Assembly (NCBI GenBank): GCA_002428455.1
Contig: DIWL01000093.1
Coordinates: 1-35,949 of the forward strand
DNA length: 35,949 nt
DNA from: Anaerolineaceae bacterium UBA6107
GTDB taxonomy: Bacteria > Chloroflexota > Anaerolineae > Anaerolineales > Anaerolineaceae
Reading direction: 5' to 3'
Below, piece by piece: positions 17,754-25,733 of the stretch. Within the stretch, counting starts at the first letter, position 1. Each line of letters begins with the position of its first letter. The notes under the pieces are model-generated. The model was not told the DNA's origin. It did no database searches and saw only the letters and a program-made list of their open reading frames with translations. The translations under genes and the position numbers were made by a program.

Positions 17754-19138
17754 TACGCGACCTCCCTTGGCTGATCAGCCGCAAGAACGCCCTTTTCCGC
17801 CAGCTGCTGGCGAATTTTCAGGTGAGTAGAACGGGTGATGGGATACCAGATGAGCAATGGCAGCGCGGCTAGGATGAACAACGCAGGGATTGGACCGAAG
17901 AACAGCCGGATACCGAACAGGGTCGATGCGTTCTGCTCAACGTTGGGCACATAATTGTAGAGTGCCAGAATCCAACCGGTACCGGCGAGCGCGATGGCTT
18001 CGGAGATCTTGGTGGCCAGCCCCCACACACCGAAGTACATCCCGCTGCGGTATTCCCCGGTCTCCAGGCGGTCATAATCAACCACATCCGGGATCATCGC
18101 CCACGGGAAGACCCAATTGACCGCGAATCCGATCCCGGCTACAGCCGCAATCACGTAGATCAGCCAGGTGGGTTGGTTGGGCAGGAAAAAGCACAAACCG
18201 ATGGATACTGCCCCGATGCCCATCCCCAAGGCATAAGCGGGACCTTTGTCCCACTTTTCCGCGATCTTCTTCCACGGGAAGATGGTGATCGTTACCACCA
18301 CCAGCAACAGACCCATCACGATCGAAACCTGGGACTCCATCTTTAATTGATAGGTCAGGAAGTAAGCCATCAACGTTTTGATGAACGCAAAAGAAAGGTT
18401 CATCAGCAGGTAGGCAATGATCAAGCGTACAAAGGGTTTGTTTTTGAAGGTGTACTTGATCGCCTTAATTGGGGAAATCTCCGACTTGTTCGCAACGATG
18501 TTGGGTTTTTCCTTCAATCCGGAAGCAGAGATAAGCAGCGCAGCGGCAGCGATCACGCCATAAATGATGCCAATAAAACCGTACCCGGTGTATTTGGTGG
18601 CAAAGAGCCCTACAATGGCAGGAGTGAGTGCAGCCCCAACGATGTAAGCCGGTACAGCCAGGATCATACGGAATGAGGTGAGGCTGGAGCGCTCATCGTA
18701 ATCCTCGGTCAGTTCGGAGGAAAGCGAGTAATAGGGAACGTTCGTGAGCGTCCATAAGGTATCAAATAATATGAACGTGAACGCGATCCAGATGAACACC
18801 CCCACCCTCTCGAGCCCGCGCGGCACAAACCACAACAGCATGATGCTGATGGCAAGAGGAATGGCACCAAAGATCATGAAGAAGCGGCGTTTCCCAAAGC
18901 GTTTCGAGGAGAAACGATCAGAGAACCAGCCAAACAGGGGGTCATTGACCGCGTCCCAGATCTTGCCGATGAGCAGAGCGCTCCCTACCAGTGCCGGCGG
19001 GAGCAGCGCCCCATCCGTGAAATAGATCAGCAGGAAGAACTGGACGGCTGAATTGACCAGTGCGTTTCCGACATCACCGATGCCGTAGAACAACTTGGTC
19101 TTGATCGATAATTTCTCAGAGGATAACGCAGTTGTCAT
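17753..19138 (-). CDS. GPH-family sugar:cation symporter (MFS)
   Basis: A 461-aa membrane transporter of the glycoside-pentoside-hexuronide:cation symporter family (MelB type), with about 12 hydrophobic segments. The N-terminal block KLFYGIGDVGNALVNSAVQ and the signature IWDAVNDPLFGWFSDR followed by FGKRRFFMIFGAIP identify the family; the Asp residues of the DAVNDP region form the cation site in MelB. The frame is open to 19312, but the ATG at 19138 has a strong CTGGAGGG site 5 bases upstream and gives the family N-terminus, so I use it. It likely brings in the operon's substrate, in addition to the ABC importer encoded divergently. Confidence 0.92.
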   Translation of the reverse strand: MTTALSSEKLSIKTKLFYGIGDVGNALVNSAVQFFLLIYFTDGALLPPALVGSALLIGKIWDAVNDPLFGWFSDRFSSKRFGKRRFFMIFGAIPLAISIMLLWFVPRGLERVGVFIWIAFTFILFDTLWTLTNVPYYSLSSELTEDYDERSSLTSFRMILAVPAYIVGAALTPAIVGLFATKYTGYGFIGIIYGVIAAAALLISASGLKEKPNIVANKSEISPIKAIKYTFKNKPFVRLIIAYLLMNLSFAFIKTLMAYFLTYQLKMESQVSIVMGLLLVVVTITIFPWKKIAEKWDKGPAYALGMGIGAVSIGLCFFLPNQPTWLIYVIAAVAGIGFAVNWVFPWAMIPDVVDYDRLETGEYRSGMYFGVWGLATKISEAIALAGTGWILALYNYVPNVEQNASTLFGIRLFFGPIPALFILAALPLLIWYPITRSTHLKIRQQLAEKGVLAADQPREVA

Positions 19139-19157
19139 ATTTCCCTCCAGCAGTGTT

Positions 19158-21071
19158 TCACAAACCAATCTCGTGACGCAGCGCTTGCACCCGCTTCGAC
19201 CAGTTGCCCACGTTCCAGCGACCGTAAACGCCCAACCCGCCCATCTCGTGATCACCAAAATACACCGGCACATGAATGAGCGACAATCCCTTGTGTTCAA
19301 AAGCACTTTCAAGAGCGCCTTTTAATTCCTCCAGCGAATACCCTGCGTGAAGTGCATTGACCCCCTTTATGGACTTCGCCCAGACGACATAATCCACCTC
19401 CACACTGTCGTTGGTCGCCACCTCATGTCCATATTGGTCCATTTGTAGCCCGGTGATCGCACCCATGCGCCGGTTGTCCAGCAGCAGAATGCAGCCTTGC
19501 GCGCCATGTTGCACCCCATCAATGAGAATCTGCGGGTTCATCGTCAGAGAACCATCCCCGGTGAGCGCCAGAGCGTAAAACGGCTTATCCGCAATACCGG
19601 TTGCCAGTAACGAGGAAACCGCGAACCCCATGTATGATGCGCCGCTCTCATTGTAGATCTCGCCCGGGGTTTCATCCTCAGCCAGCTGGAAGCCATTGGC
19701 CTGTACATCCCCCGCGTCGAAGATCACTTTCACCTGGTGCGCTCTCGCCCAATCCAGGGCTGTCTTTACTACGGCCGGTTGCGTTAACACCTCGCGTCTC
19801 CAAACCGGGTCGAACAACACAGGGTGTTCCATGCGCGAATGTTTCAAAGCCTGCCATTCCCGGCGTTTCTCCAGGCAGATTGCAAACCACGCGGACATCC
19901 CCTCAGGAATCTTATGTGGAAGAGTTCTCAAAACCCCATTTAGATACTGCAGGGTCAAACTCGCATCACCCAGCAGGGCGATTGTGTTGTTATAGTGGGT
20001 GGCATCATATAAATCCGTGTTGAGGTTGATCACGTTTTCCACCGCAGGATAACCGGTGCGTGAACAATCGGACTGGCAGACGAAGCGGGTGCCGATTGCC
20101 ACCAGCAGATCGGCGTTCTCCATGGCGAAATTGCCGCTTATGGATCCCTTGGAACCGCCTACGAACATGCAGCGTTCATTGGAGGCGGGGATGGCTCCGG
20201 TGGAGATGGGCGAGGTTACCGCCACACCGTCCACCAGTTCCAGAAATTCCTGTAGGGGTGAACCAATCTGCCTTCCCCCGTTACCTATCTTGACCACAAC
20301 CTTTTTCGCCTTGAGCAGCAGGTCTGCTGCTGACCTGTATACCTCTTCATCACCTGCTCGGCTGATCCCCGGTACTTCCCCGCAGGGCAATTCACGCAAG
20401 TTAAATTGCGGCAGGTCAGCGGCCTGCACATTCATTGGCAATAACAGGTAGAACGGTCCGGCGTGGTGCGGATCTGCTGTCGTGTTCAATCCCCGCCGCA
20501 ACATGACCGGAAGTGCCAGCGGGGTGTGCAGCGTATAAGCCTCCCCCATACTGGAGAATAATTTCAAGAAAGAGCCTTGCCGGGACAGCGGGATCTGCTG
20601 CATGTTATAGCCTTCGTCCTCGGTGGTTTCATCCCCAAGGAGGTACCACACCCCCAGCCCGTCCGAAGCCGGCACCAGTGAAGCCGCCAGGGCATGCAGC
20701 GCACCGGGACCGATTGAAGTAACCACGGCTGCTTTCTCCCCGCATATCCAGTTCAACGCTGCTGCAGCGTGAGAGGCTTCAACCTCGCTGCGCACACCAA
20801 AAACCCGGCACAACCCGGCGTCCTGGTAAACCCGCAGCACCTCTCCGATCTCGGTAGATCCGTGACCGAACACAACGACGAATTTCTTCACACCCTGCAA
20901 CAGCAACCCGAGGATCAACGCCTCTGATACCGTTGTGTTGATGTGATTCGGGAGATCACCATTCCTGATCGCTGCATCCACACCACCGGCAGCCTTGATG
21001 AACTTCGCCCGGCTCATACGCGCAGAAAGCCGCTCCTCGCGTTCTTTTTCCCAAGCATTAACCGCTGGCAT
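19158..21071 (-). CDS. IolD-like thiamine-diphosphate-dependent enzyme
   Basis: A 637-aa enzyme with the three-domain acetolactate-synthase fold. The thiamine-activating Glu is Glu96 in VRSEVEASHAAAAL, the N-terminal motif is VVVFGHGSTEIGEV, and the C-terminal diphosphate motif is LTGDGSLTMNPQILIDG ending in ILLLDN. The GHG motif, the length and the long N-terminal lead-in resemble IolD, the hydrolase that opens the inosose-derived trihydroxycyclohexanedione ring, more than acetolactate synthase or sulfoacetaldehyde acetyltransferase. A near-ideal AGGAGGT ribosome site precedes the ATG. No iolB, iolC, iolE, iolG or iolJ set is present here. It probably cleaves or opens a diketone or ketol formed by the neighbouring dehydrogenases; the actual reaction is not known. 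Confidence 0.75.
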   Translation of the reverse strand: MPAVNAWEKEREERLSARMSRAKFIKAAGGVDAAIRNGDLPNHINTTVSEALILGLLLQGVKKFVVVFGHGSTEIGEVLRVYQDAGLCRVFGVRSEVEASHAAAALNWICGEKAAVVTSIGPGALHALAASLVPASDGLGVWYLLGDETTEDEGYNMQQIPLSRQGSFLKLFSSMGEAYTLHTPLALPVMLRRGLNTTADPHHAGPFYLLLPMNVQAADLPQFNLRELPCGEVPGISRAGDEEVYRSAADLLLKAKKVVVKIGNGGRQIGSPLQEFLELVDGVAVTSPISTGAIPASNERCMFVGGSKGSISGNFAMENADLLVAIGTRFVCQSDCSRTGYPAVENVINLNTDLYDATHYNNTIALLGDASLTLQYLNGVLRTLPHKIPEGMSAWFAICLEKRREWQALKHSRMEHPVLFDPVWRREVLTQPAVVKTALDWARAHQVKVIFDAGDVQANGFQLAEDETPGEIYNESGASYMGFAVSSLLATGIADKPFYALALTGDGSLTMNPQILIDGVQHGAQGCILLLDNRRMGAITGLQMDQYGHEVATNDSVEVDYVVWAKSIKGVNALHAGYSLEELKGALESAFEHKGLSLIHVPVYFGDHEMGGLGVYGRWNVGNWSKRVQALRHEIGL

Positions 21072-21089
21072 GAATGACCTCCTGCCTGA

Positions 21090-22160
21090 TCAAAGATGAA
21101 TGCTCTGTCCAACCCTGGCAGAATCCTGTGCAGCCAGTGCAAAGCGCAATATCTCCCGCCCTTCCCAGGCGGTGAGGCTGGGTTGCTCCCCCTTGAAAAA
21201 CGCATCAATCATCTGCCGTGTGGAGTTAATGAAACTGTACTCCCACCCCACCGGCATATCAGAAAAGGTGAAGGTTCTGCGGTCACGATACAGGATCACC
21301 GGGGGAATGTCCAGCATTTTGCCGTGTCCCCGCGTCACCCAGATCACCCCTTTGGTCCCGGTGATCTCGATGCGGTCATCCTGGGCGTAATGGTTCGTGT
21401 CCATCACGAGTTCCGGTGCGTAAACGACTTCCAACGATCCAAACCGGTTGCCCGGGAATTTCCAGGAAACGATCGCCGGAGTATCCAGGTTGCCCACGTT
21501 TACACCGGAATTGACGTAAGTGGTCCCGATCCAGGCATGTACTTCTTCCGCCATACCCATGAAGAACCAGGCCAGTGAAAACTTGTGGTGACCATCATCA
21601 AAGACAAGCGGTCCGCCGCCACAGGTATCCGGATCAAACCGCCAGACCTGGGCTGCCCGGGGCACATCCCACATGGTAGGGCTCACACCTGCGTTGCTCT
21701 TGATGCGAATGGTCAGGGGATCCCCGATCTCACCGTTTACAATCAATTCTTTGGCTTTTAGCACTGGGGGATAAAAAATAAAATTCTCAAAAACCTTGAA
21801 AAAGACACCGGCCTTTTCAGCCGCGGCGATCATTTCATCCGCTTGCGCGATGGATAAAGCCATCGGTTTCTGCAGAGAAATGTGCTTGCCTGCCGCCGCG
21901 GCATCCAGGGTAGCCTGACGGTGCAGATGGTGGGGCAGCAGTATCTCCACCAGGTCAACATCTTTCAGCGCGAGCAGATCACGATAGTCCTGGAAGATGT
22001 GATCAGCTACAACCCCCCATTTCGCGCCGCGCATTTTCGCCAATTCAAGTTCAATGTCCGCAACTGCCGTTATGCGCGTTTTCGGGTTTTGAAGATATTC
22101 GATCGCGTGTAAATCAGAAATCCTGCCGGTGCCGATGATGCCGATGTTTAATACGTCCAT
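21090..22160 (-). CDS. Gfo/Idh/MocA-family oxidoreductase (first copy in operon)
   Basis: An NAD(P)-dependent dehydrogenase-family protein of 356 aa. It has a Rossmann start NIGIIGTGRISDLHAIEYL, the catalytic-Lys motif LQKPMALSIAQADEM and the substrate-domain motif CGGGPLVFDDGHHKFSLAW. An upstream ATG at 22166 touches the GGGAG ribosome site; the ATG at 22160 has a six-base spacer and is the better start. It is a paralogue of the oxidoreductase at 16677-17753, with the same length and motif order. Having two such enzymes suggests oxidation at two positions, or an oxidation/reduction pair giving net epimerisation. It follows the IclR gene by 34 bp and so is the first enzyme gene of the operon. 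Confidence 0.9.
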   Translation of the reverse strand: MDVLNIGIIGTGRISDLHAIEYLQNPKTRITAVADIELELAKMRGAKWGVVADHIFQDYRDLLALKDVDLVEILLPHHLHRQATLDAAAAGKHISLQKPMALSIAQADEMIAAAEKAGVFFKVFENFIFYPPVLKAKELIVNGEIGDPLTIRIKSNAGVSPTMWDVPRAAQVWRFDPDTCGGGPLVFDDGHHKFSLAWFFMGMAEEVHAWIGTTYVNSGVNVGNLDTPAIVSWKFPGNRFGSLEVVYAPELVMDTNHYAQDDRIEITGTKGVIWVTRGHGKMLDIPPVILYRDRRTFTFSDMPVGWEYSFINSTRQMIDAFFKGEQPSLTAWEGREILRFALAAQDSARVGQSIHL

Positions 22161-22194
22161 GCACATCTCCCTGAAGTAAAAAATCGGATAATCC

Positions 22195-22941
22195 CTAATC
22201 CTGCTTGATAAAACTCATCCGGTCGGAAAGGGCTTGCGCGATCGCAGTAACCTTTTTTGCCATTTCCGGTATGCGATCGATCGGGAGGCGTGCCGCCGGT
22301 CCGGATATTCCCAAAGCGCCGATCACCTTGCCCCGGTAATCAATGACAGGGGCGGCGATGCAGCGCACTCCCAGGTTGAATTCCTCATCGTCCATCGCGT
22401 ATCCCAGGCTTCTGGTCTTATCAAGCTCAAATTGCATCATCTTCGGATCAACGATCGTGCGCGGTGTTGCGCGCGGAAAGTCAACCGGCATTTCCGTAGC
22501 ATTCCATGCCATCAACACTTTGCCTAACGCTGTGCAATGCAGCGGAGCCGTAAACCCGACTTCTGTGTTCACGCGCAAGGTTTGAGAGGATTCAACCTGG
22601 TCAATGTACAAAACCTTGCCCTGTGAAAGAACGCCCAGGTGGGCACACTCACCCGTATCGTGAACCAGTTGCAGAAGAAATGGTTTGGCGGTTTCACGCA
22701 GCGGCATTTTGGTCAACAGGCTGCGGCTTAATTGCACAACTGATGGGCCAAGTTTATATTGACGCGTGTGTGGATCTTTTTCGGCAAAACCGTAATTTGC
22801 CAAAGTCTGTAATAGTAATGAAGCACTCCCCTTGTCGATTTGAAGGTCACTGGCGATGGTTGTAATACTGACCGTGCCATTGGCTTCAGCCAGTCGGTTC
22901 AGGATCTTCAAACCCCGGGCAAGTGATTGGATCTCCCTCAT
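22195..22941 (-). CDS. IclR-family transcriptional regulator
   Basis: A 248-aa regulator with an N-terminal winged helix-turn-helix (about residues 1-65: SLARGLKILNRLAEANGTVS, then IDKGSASLLLQTLANYGF) and a C-terminal effector-binding domain (DTGECAHLGVLSQGKVLYID, TALGKVLMAWNA, VRCIAAPVIDYRGKVIGALG). It is the first gene of the minus-strand sugar operon and divergent from the ABC importer. It most likely controls both from the palindromes in the shared intergenic region. One perfect palindrome lies 18 bp upstream of its own ATG, suggesting autoregulation. The effector is presumably the substrate or an intermediate of the pathway. The ribosome site is AGGAGA. Confidence 0.95.
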   Translation of the reverse strand: MREIQSLARGLKILNRLAEANGTVSITTIASDLQIDKGSASLLLQTLANYGFAEKDPHTRQYKLGPSVVQLSRSLLTKMPLRETAKPFLLQLVHDTGECAHLGVLSQGKVLYIDQVESSQTLRVNTEVGFTAPLHCTALGKVLMAWNATEMPVDFPRATPRTIVDPKMMQFELDKTRSLGYAMDDEEFNLGVRCIAAPVIDYRGKVIGALGISGPAARLPIDRIPEMAKKVTAIAQALSDRMSFIKQD

Positions 22942-22958
22942 GTGAGTCTCCTACCTGC

Positions 22959-22975
22959 GTTGTATATTATACAAC
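22959..22975. promoter_or_regulatory. Probable IclR operator O1 (perfect 17-bp palindrome)
   Basis: GTTGTATA-T-TATACAAC is a perfect inverted repeat around one central base. It lies just downstream of the predicted start of iclR transcription, a position where a bound repressor would block the operon. The length and single-base centre fit IclR-family operators in general; binding by this particular protein is inferred from location. Confidence 0.65.
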
Positions 22976-22997
22976 CACATTTCTATATTTGCTCATT

Positions 22998-23024
22998 ATT
23001 ATAGCATAAAGAGGCGATTTTCAA
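22998..23024 (-). promoter_or_regulatory. Candidate promoter of the iclR operon
   Basis: On the minus strand TTGAAA (23024-23019) and a consensus TATAAT (23003-22998) are 15 bp apart. The spacer is short, but the -10 is perfect, and transcription would start near 22990, upstream of operator O1 and of the iclR ATG at 22941. Confidence 0.5.
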
Positions 23025-23042
23025 ACAGTTTACCGGTTTTTA

Positions 23043-23059
23043 GTTGTATTTTATTCAAC
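23043..23059. promoter_or_regulatory. Probable IclR operator O2 (near copy of O1)
   Basis: GTTGTATTTTATTCAAC matches O1 at 15 of 17 positions. Its centre is 84 bp from that of O1, about eight helical turns, so proteins bound at both sites would face the same side. A half-site GTTGTATA follows at 23063-23070, and CAACA-A-TGTTG forms a further small palindrome between them. Confidence 0.6.
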
Positions 23060-23072
23060 AATGTTGTATATT
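23044..23072 (+). promoter_or_regulatory. Candidate promoter of the ABC importer, overlapped by O2
   Basis: TTGTAT (23044-23049) and TATATT (23067-23072) are separated by 17 bp. The -35 lies inside operator O2 and the -10 overlaps the extra half-site, an arrangement suited to repression. A weaker alternative is TTGAAA (23155) with TATCTA (23178). Confidence 0.35.
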
Positions 23073-23349
23073 GTTACTATATCATTAATCACCATGTTTT
23101 CCTCCTTCTGATTCACCCATTATTGTTATTTAGTGATAACCATTAATTCGTCCTTTGAAAGCCGGCTTGATTGGTTTTATCTACCATTCTAAGAGCCGAT
23201 GTGTTTTTATTGTGACACAAATACAAAGATTATTTACAGGGAATCTACGCTGCAAAGAACAGCAAGGAGGTGCAAAAGGATAGGATCGTTTCTTTTTCAG
23301 CTGGAAAACCGTGTTCACCATTCTAAGGTTCAATAATAAGGAGGAAGTA

Positions 23350-24711
23350 ATGAAAAAAAGTTTCTTGTTCGTAACCGGCCTGCTCCTGATCCTGGCCATG
23401 GTGTTGTCAGCCTGCCAAGCTGCGCCGGCAACTGAAGCTCCCGTAGTGAAACCGGAACAACCGGTCGCCACAGAAGCCCCTGTTGTAGCAACAGAAGCAC
23501 CTGTCGCGACTGAAGCGCCGGCTGCCAAAGCCACCACCAACATTGTCCATTATTACTCCGGAGACCTGGGCTTGAAAGATATGCAAGAGATCATCACCCA
23601 GTTCAACGCCCAAAGCGCTGCTTGCGAGATCAAAGACAACACGACAGGGCATGAAGATTTCAAGACCCAGATCCTGGTCATGCTTGCCGGCGATAATCCT
23701 CCCGATGTGTTCTCCTATTGGGCTGGAGCAAGAGTGCAATTTGTGGTCGACAGCGATGCCCTGATGGAGCTTTCTGACTTCTGGGCTGAAGAAGGTTTTG
23801 ATGACATTGTGGTCGCGGGTATCCAGGGAGCCAAGGATTACAATGGCGGTGTTTACGCCATTCCACAGAACTATCACTTCACCGGTATGTTCTACAACCC
23901 CAAAACCCTTGCCGCGGCTGGAGTCACGGAAACCCCCACCAATTGGGATGAATTTATCGCCGCTGGTGAAAAACTGATTGCGGCCGGCGTTACCCCGATC
24001 GCACTGGGTTCAAAAGACCGCTGGCCTGCCCAATACTACTTTGATTACTTTTTGGGCTACACGGCTGGCAACGAGTACCGCGAAAAATTCCAAGCTGGTG
24101 AAGGATCATGGACTGATCCGGAAGTGGTGAGAGCCATTGAATACTGGAAGGAACTCATCGACAAAGGATTCTTTGTTGCCGATGCCAACGCCTACACCTA
24201 CACCGATGCTGCTGATATGGTTGCCAACGGTCAGGCTGGCATGACCCTCATGGGCACCTGGGTGACTGGATACTGGGATGGCAACGGCCTGGTGGCCGGC
24301 GAAGACTACGATCTGTTCCCCTTCCCCACGATCGAACCCTCCATCCCTGCGGCCACTTACGCCACGGTTGATGCGTGGGCAATCCCGGTGGACGCCGCCA
24401 ATCCTGACTGCGCCAAGGAATTTGTCGCCTGGGCTTTGACCCCTGAAATGCAGGCCTTGTGGGCCAAGGGACAAGGTGCCCTGGCTGCATCTGCTGAAGT
24501 GGACACTTCAATTTACAACGTGGTCACGAAGAAAGCCAATGACCTGATCGCAGGCGGTACCAAATGGGCTGCCGGATATGACCTCTCCACAACCCCGCCG
24601 AACGCTGAAGTCGGGTTGAACCTCTTCGCCCAATTGATGAACGACGCTTCGCAATACATGACGTACCTTGAAGATGCACAGGTACAATCCGCTGAGGTGT
24701 TTGGTAAGTAA
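23350..24711 (+). CDS. ABC transporter sugar-binding lipoprotein (family 1, CUT1)
   Basis: The extracellular substrate-binding component of a sugar importer, 453 aa. The signal sequence MKKSFLFVTGLLLILAMVLS ends in the lipobox LSAC (Cys22). It is followed by a flexible linker with repeated VATEAPV units to about residue 55. The rest is a family-1 solute-binding fold: HYYSGDLGLKDMQEIITQFN, NPPDVFSYWAG and GVYAIPQNYHFTGMFYNP are the usual landmarks. A frame extension upstream exists, but the ATG at 23350 has AAGGAGGAAG in ideal position. It probably binds the substrate catabolised by the divergent operon, or an oligosaccharide for the glycosidase operon; the sequence does not say which. Confidence 0.95.
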   Translation: MKKSFLFVTGLLLILAMVLSACQAAPATEAPVVKPEQPVATEAPVVATEAPVATEAPAAKATTNIVHYYSGDLGLKDMQEIITQFNAQSAACEIKDNTTGHEDFKTQILVMLAGDNPPDVFSYWAGARVQFVVDSDALMELSDFWAEEGFDDIVVAGIQGAKDYNGGVYAIPQNYHFTGMFYNPKTLAAAGVTETPTNWDEFIAAGEKLIAAGVTPIALGSKDRWPAQYYFDYFLGYTAGNEYREKFQAGEGSWTDPEVVRAIEYWKELIDKGFFVADANAYTYTDAADMVANGQAGMTLMGTWVTGYWDGNGLVAGEDYDLFPFPTIEPSIPAATYATVDAWAIPVDAANPDCAKEFVAWALTPEMQALWAKGQGALAASAEVDTSIYNVVTKKANDLIAGGTKWAAGYDLSTTPPNAEVGLNLFAQLMNDASQYMTYLEDAQVQSAEVFGK

Positions 24712-24725
24712 GGTTGATTGATTCT

Positions 24726-24759
24726 GCAAAGGGCAGTCGGGAAATTGACTGCCCTTTGC
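24726..24759 (+). terminator. Intercistronic stem-loop after the binding-protein gene
   Basis: GCAAAGGGCAGTC and GACTGCCCTTTGC form a perfect 13-bp stem with an 8-nt loop, starting 14 bp after the stop codon. No T run follows immediately (GACTTTACATTG); a T-rich stretch comes about 20 bp later. It is best read as a partial terminator or mRNA 3' stabiliser that makes the binding protein more abundant than the permeases. Confidence 0.75.
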
Positions 24760-24851
24760 GACTTTACATTGTGATTTGATGTTTTTGGGTTTTTTATGTA
24801 ACATCTTCTTATACTAATTATTTCGGTAGCTGACACAGCAAGGAGTTGCTC

Positions 24852-25733
24852 TTGATCAGGAACCGTCGCAAGTGGACTTTTCTGTTTTCCATCATTCCAT
24901 TAACGGTTTATGTCGTAATCGTCATCATTCCCCTGCTAAGCTCTTTCTACTACAGCTTCACGGATTGGAATGGCTTCCGCCAGACTTATAACTTTGTCGG
25001 GCTGGATAATTTTGCCAAAGTCTTCTCCGATAAACTGTTCGCCAACGCCATCAAAAACACCCTGATCTGGATGATCGCCGCATTGATCCTCCCGGTAGGT
25101 GGAGGACTGATCCTTGCATTAATGCTGAACGAAGAGATCAGAGGCGCCAAGTTCTACAAATCTCTTTTTTACCTTCCCATCTGCCTGTCACTCGCCGTAG
25201 TTGGCCAGGTTTGGATCTGGATCTACATGCCCAACTGGGGGTTGATCAACACTGTGCTGCGCGCGCTCCAGCTTGATTCACTAACACTCGCCTGGCTGGC
25301 CAACCCTGATACCGCGCTGGTCGCTGTGATTATCGCCTGGTCGTGGTCCCAGATCGGCTTGTCGATGGTCATCTTCCTTGCCGGGCTTACCTCCATACCG
25401 ACTGAATTAACCGAAGCCGCAGAAGTGGATGGTGCATCCTACCTCAAGGTTCTAAGGCACATTGTGGTTCCACTGCTCAGCCCGGCAACCACTGTGGTGA
25501 TCGCGCTCATGATCATCAACTCACTCAAAAGCTTTGATGTAGTTTACATGATGACCCAGGGCGGACCCTTCCACACAACGGATACACTGGCGATGTTCAT
25601 GTTTAACGAAACCTTCAAGAAATACTACATGGGTTACGGCAGCGCAATCGCCGTTGTCCTCTTCATGATTGCTATGATCATCATCATCATCTACTTCCGC
25701 CAGGTGCGAAAGCTGGAGCATCTCTATGACTGA
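24852..25733 (+). CDS. ABC sugar transporter permease (MalF/UgpA type)
   Basis: One of the two membrane subunits of the CUT1 importer, 293 aa with about six membrane segments. It opens with MIRNRRKWTFLFSIIPLTVY. The EAA loop that contacts the ATPase is EAAEVDGASYLKVLRHIVVP. A TTG at 24846 directly abuts the AAGGAG site; the TTG at 24852 has a six-base spacer and is the better start. The stop overlaps the next permease start by 8 bp. Confidence 0.93.
   Translation: MIRNRRKWTFLFSIIPLTVYVVIVIIPLLSSFYYSFTDWNGFRQTYNFVGLDNFAKVFSDKLFANAIKNTLIWMIAALILPVGGGLILALMLNEEIRGAKFYKSLFYLPICLSLAVVGQVWIWIYMPNWGLINTVLRALQLDSLTLAWLANPDTALVAVIIAWSWSQIGLSMVIFLAGLTSIPTELTEAAEVDGASYLKVLRHIVVPLLSPATTVVIALMIINSLKSFDVVYMMTQGGPFHTTDTLAMFMFNETFKKYYMGYGSAIAVVLFMIAMIIIIIYFRQVRKLEHLYD

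Larger units (their letters stand above)
22942..23349. promoter_or_regulatory. Divergent control region between iclR operon and ABC importer
   Basis: A 408-bp AT-rich region without a gene. It holds the 17-bp palindromes listed separately, a probable promoter for the minus-strand operon and a possible promoter for the importer. The part from about 23080 to 23338 has no clear coding or structural signal and would be a long 5' leader of the binding-protein mRNA if the promoter at 23044-23072 is real. Confidence 0.7.

Noticed and set aside
16731..17774. 347-codon plus-strand frame opposite the second Gfo/Idh gene
   Set aside because: The minus-strand frame encodes a clear oxidoreductase with family motifs; the antisense translation is rich in Arg, His and Gln and resembles no protein.
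19158..21071. Acetolactate synthase or sulfoacetaldehyde acetyltransferase
   Set aside because: The fold is shared, but the GHG motif, length and N-terminal lead-in fit IolD-like enzymes better; there is no small regulatory subunit or phosphotransacetylase gene nearby.
14251..22160. Complete myo-inositol catabolic operon
   Set aside because: Only IolD-like and Gfo/Idh-type genes are present; iolB, iolC, iolE and iolJ equivalents are missing and transketolase is not part of that route.
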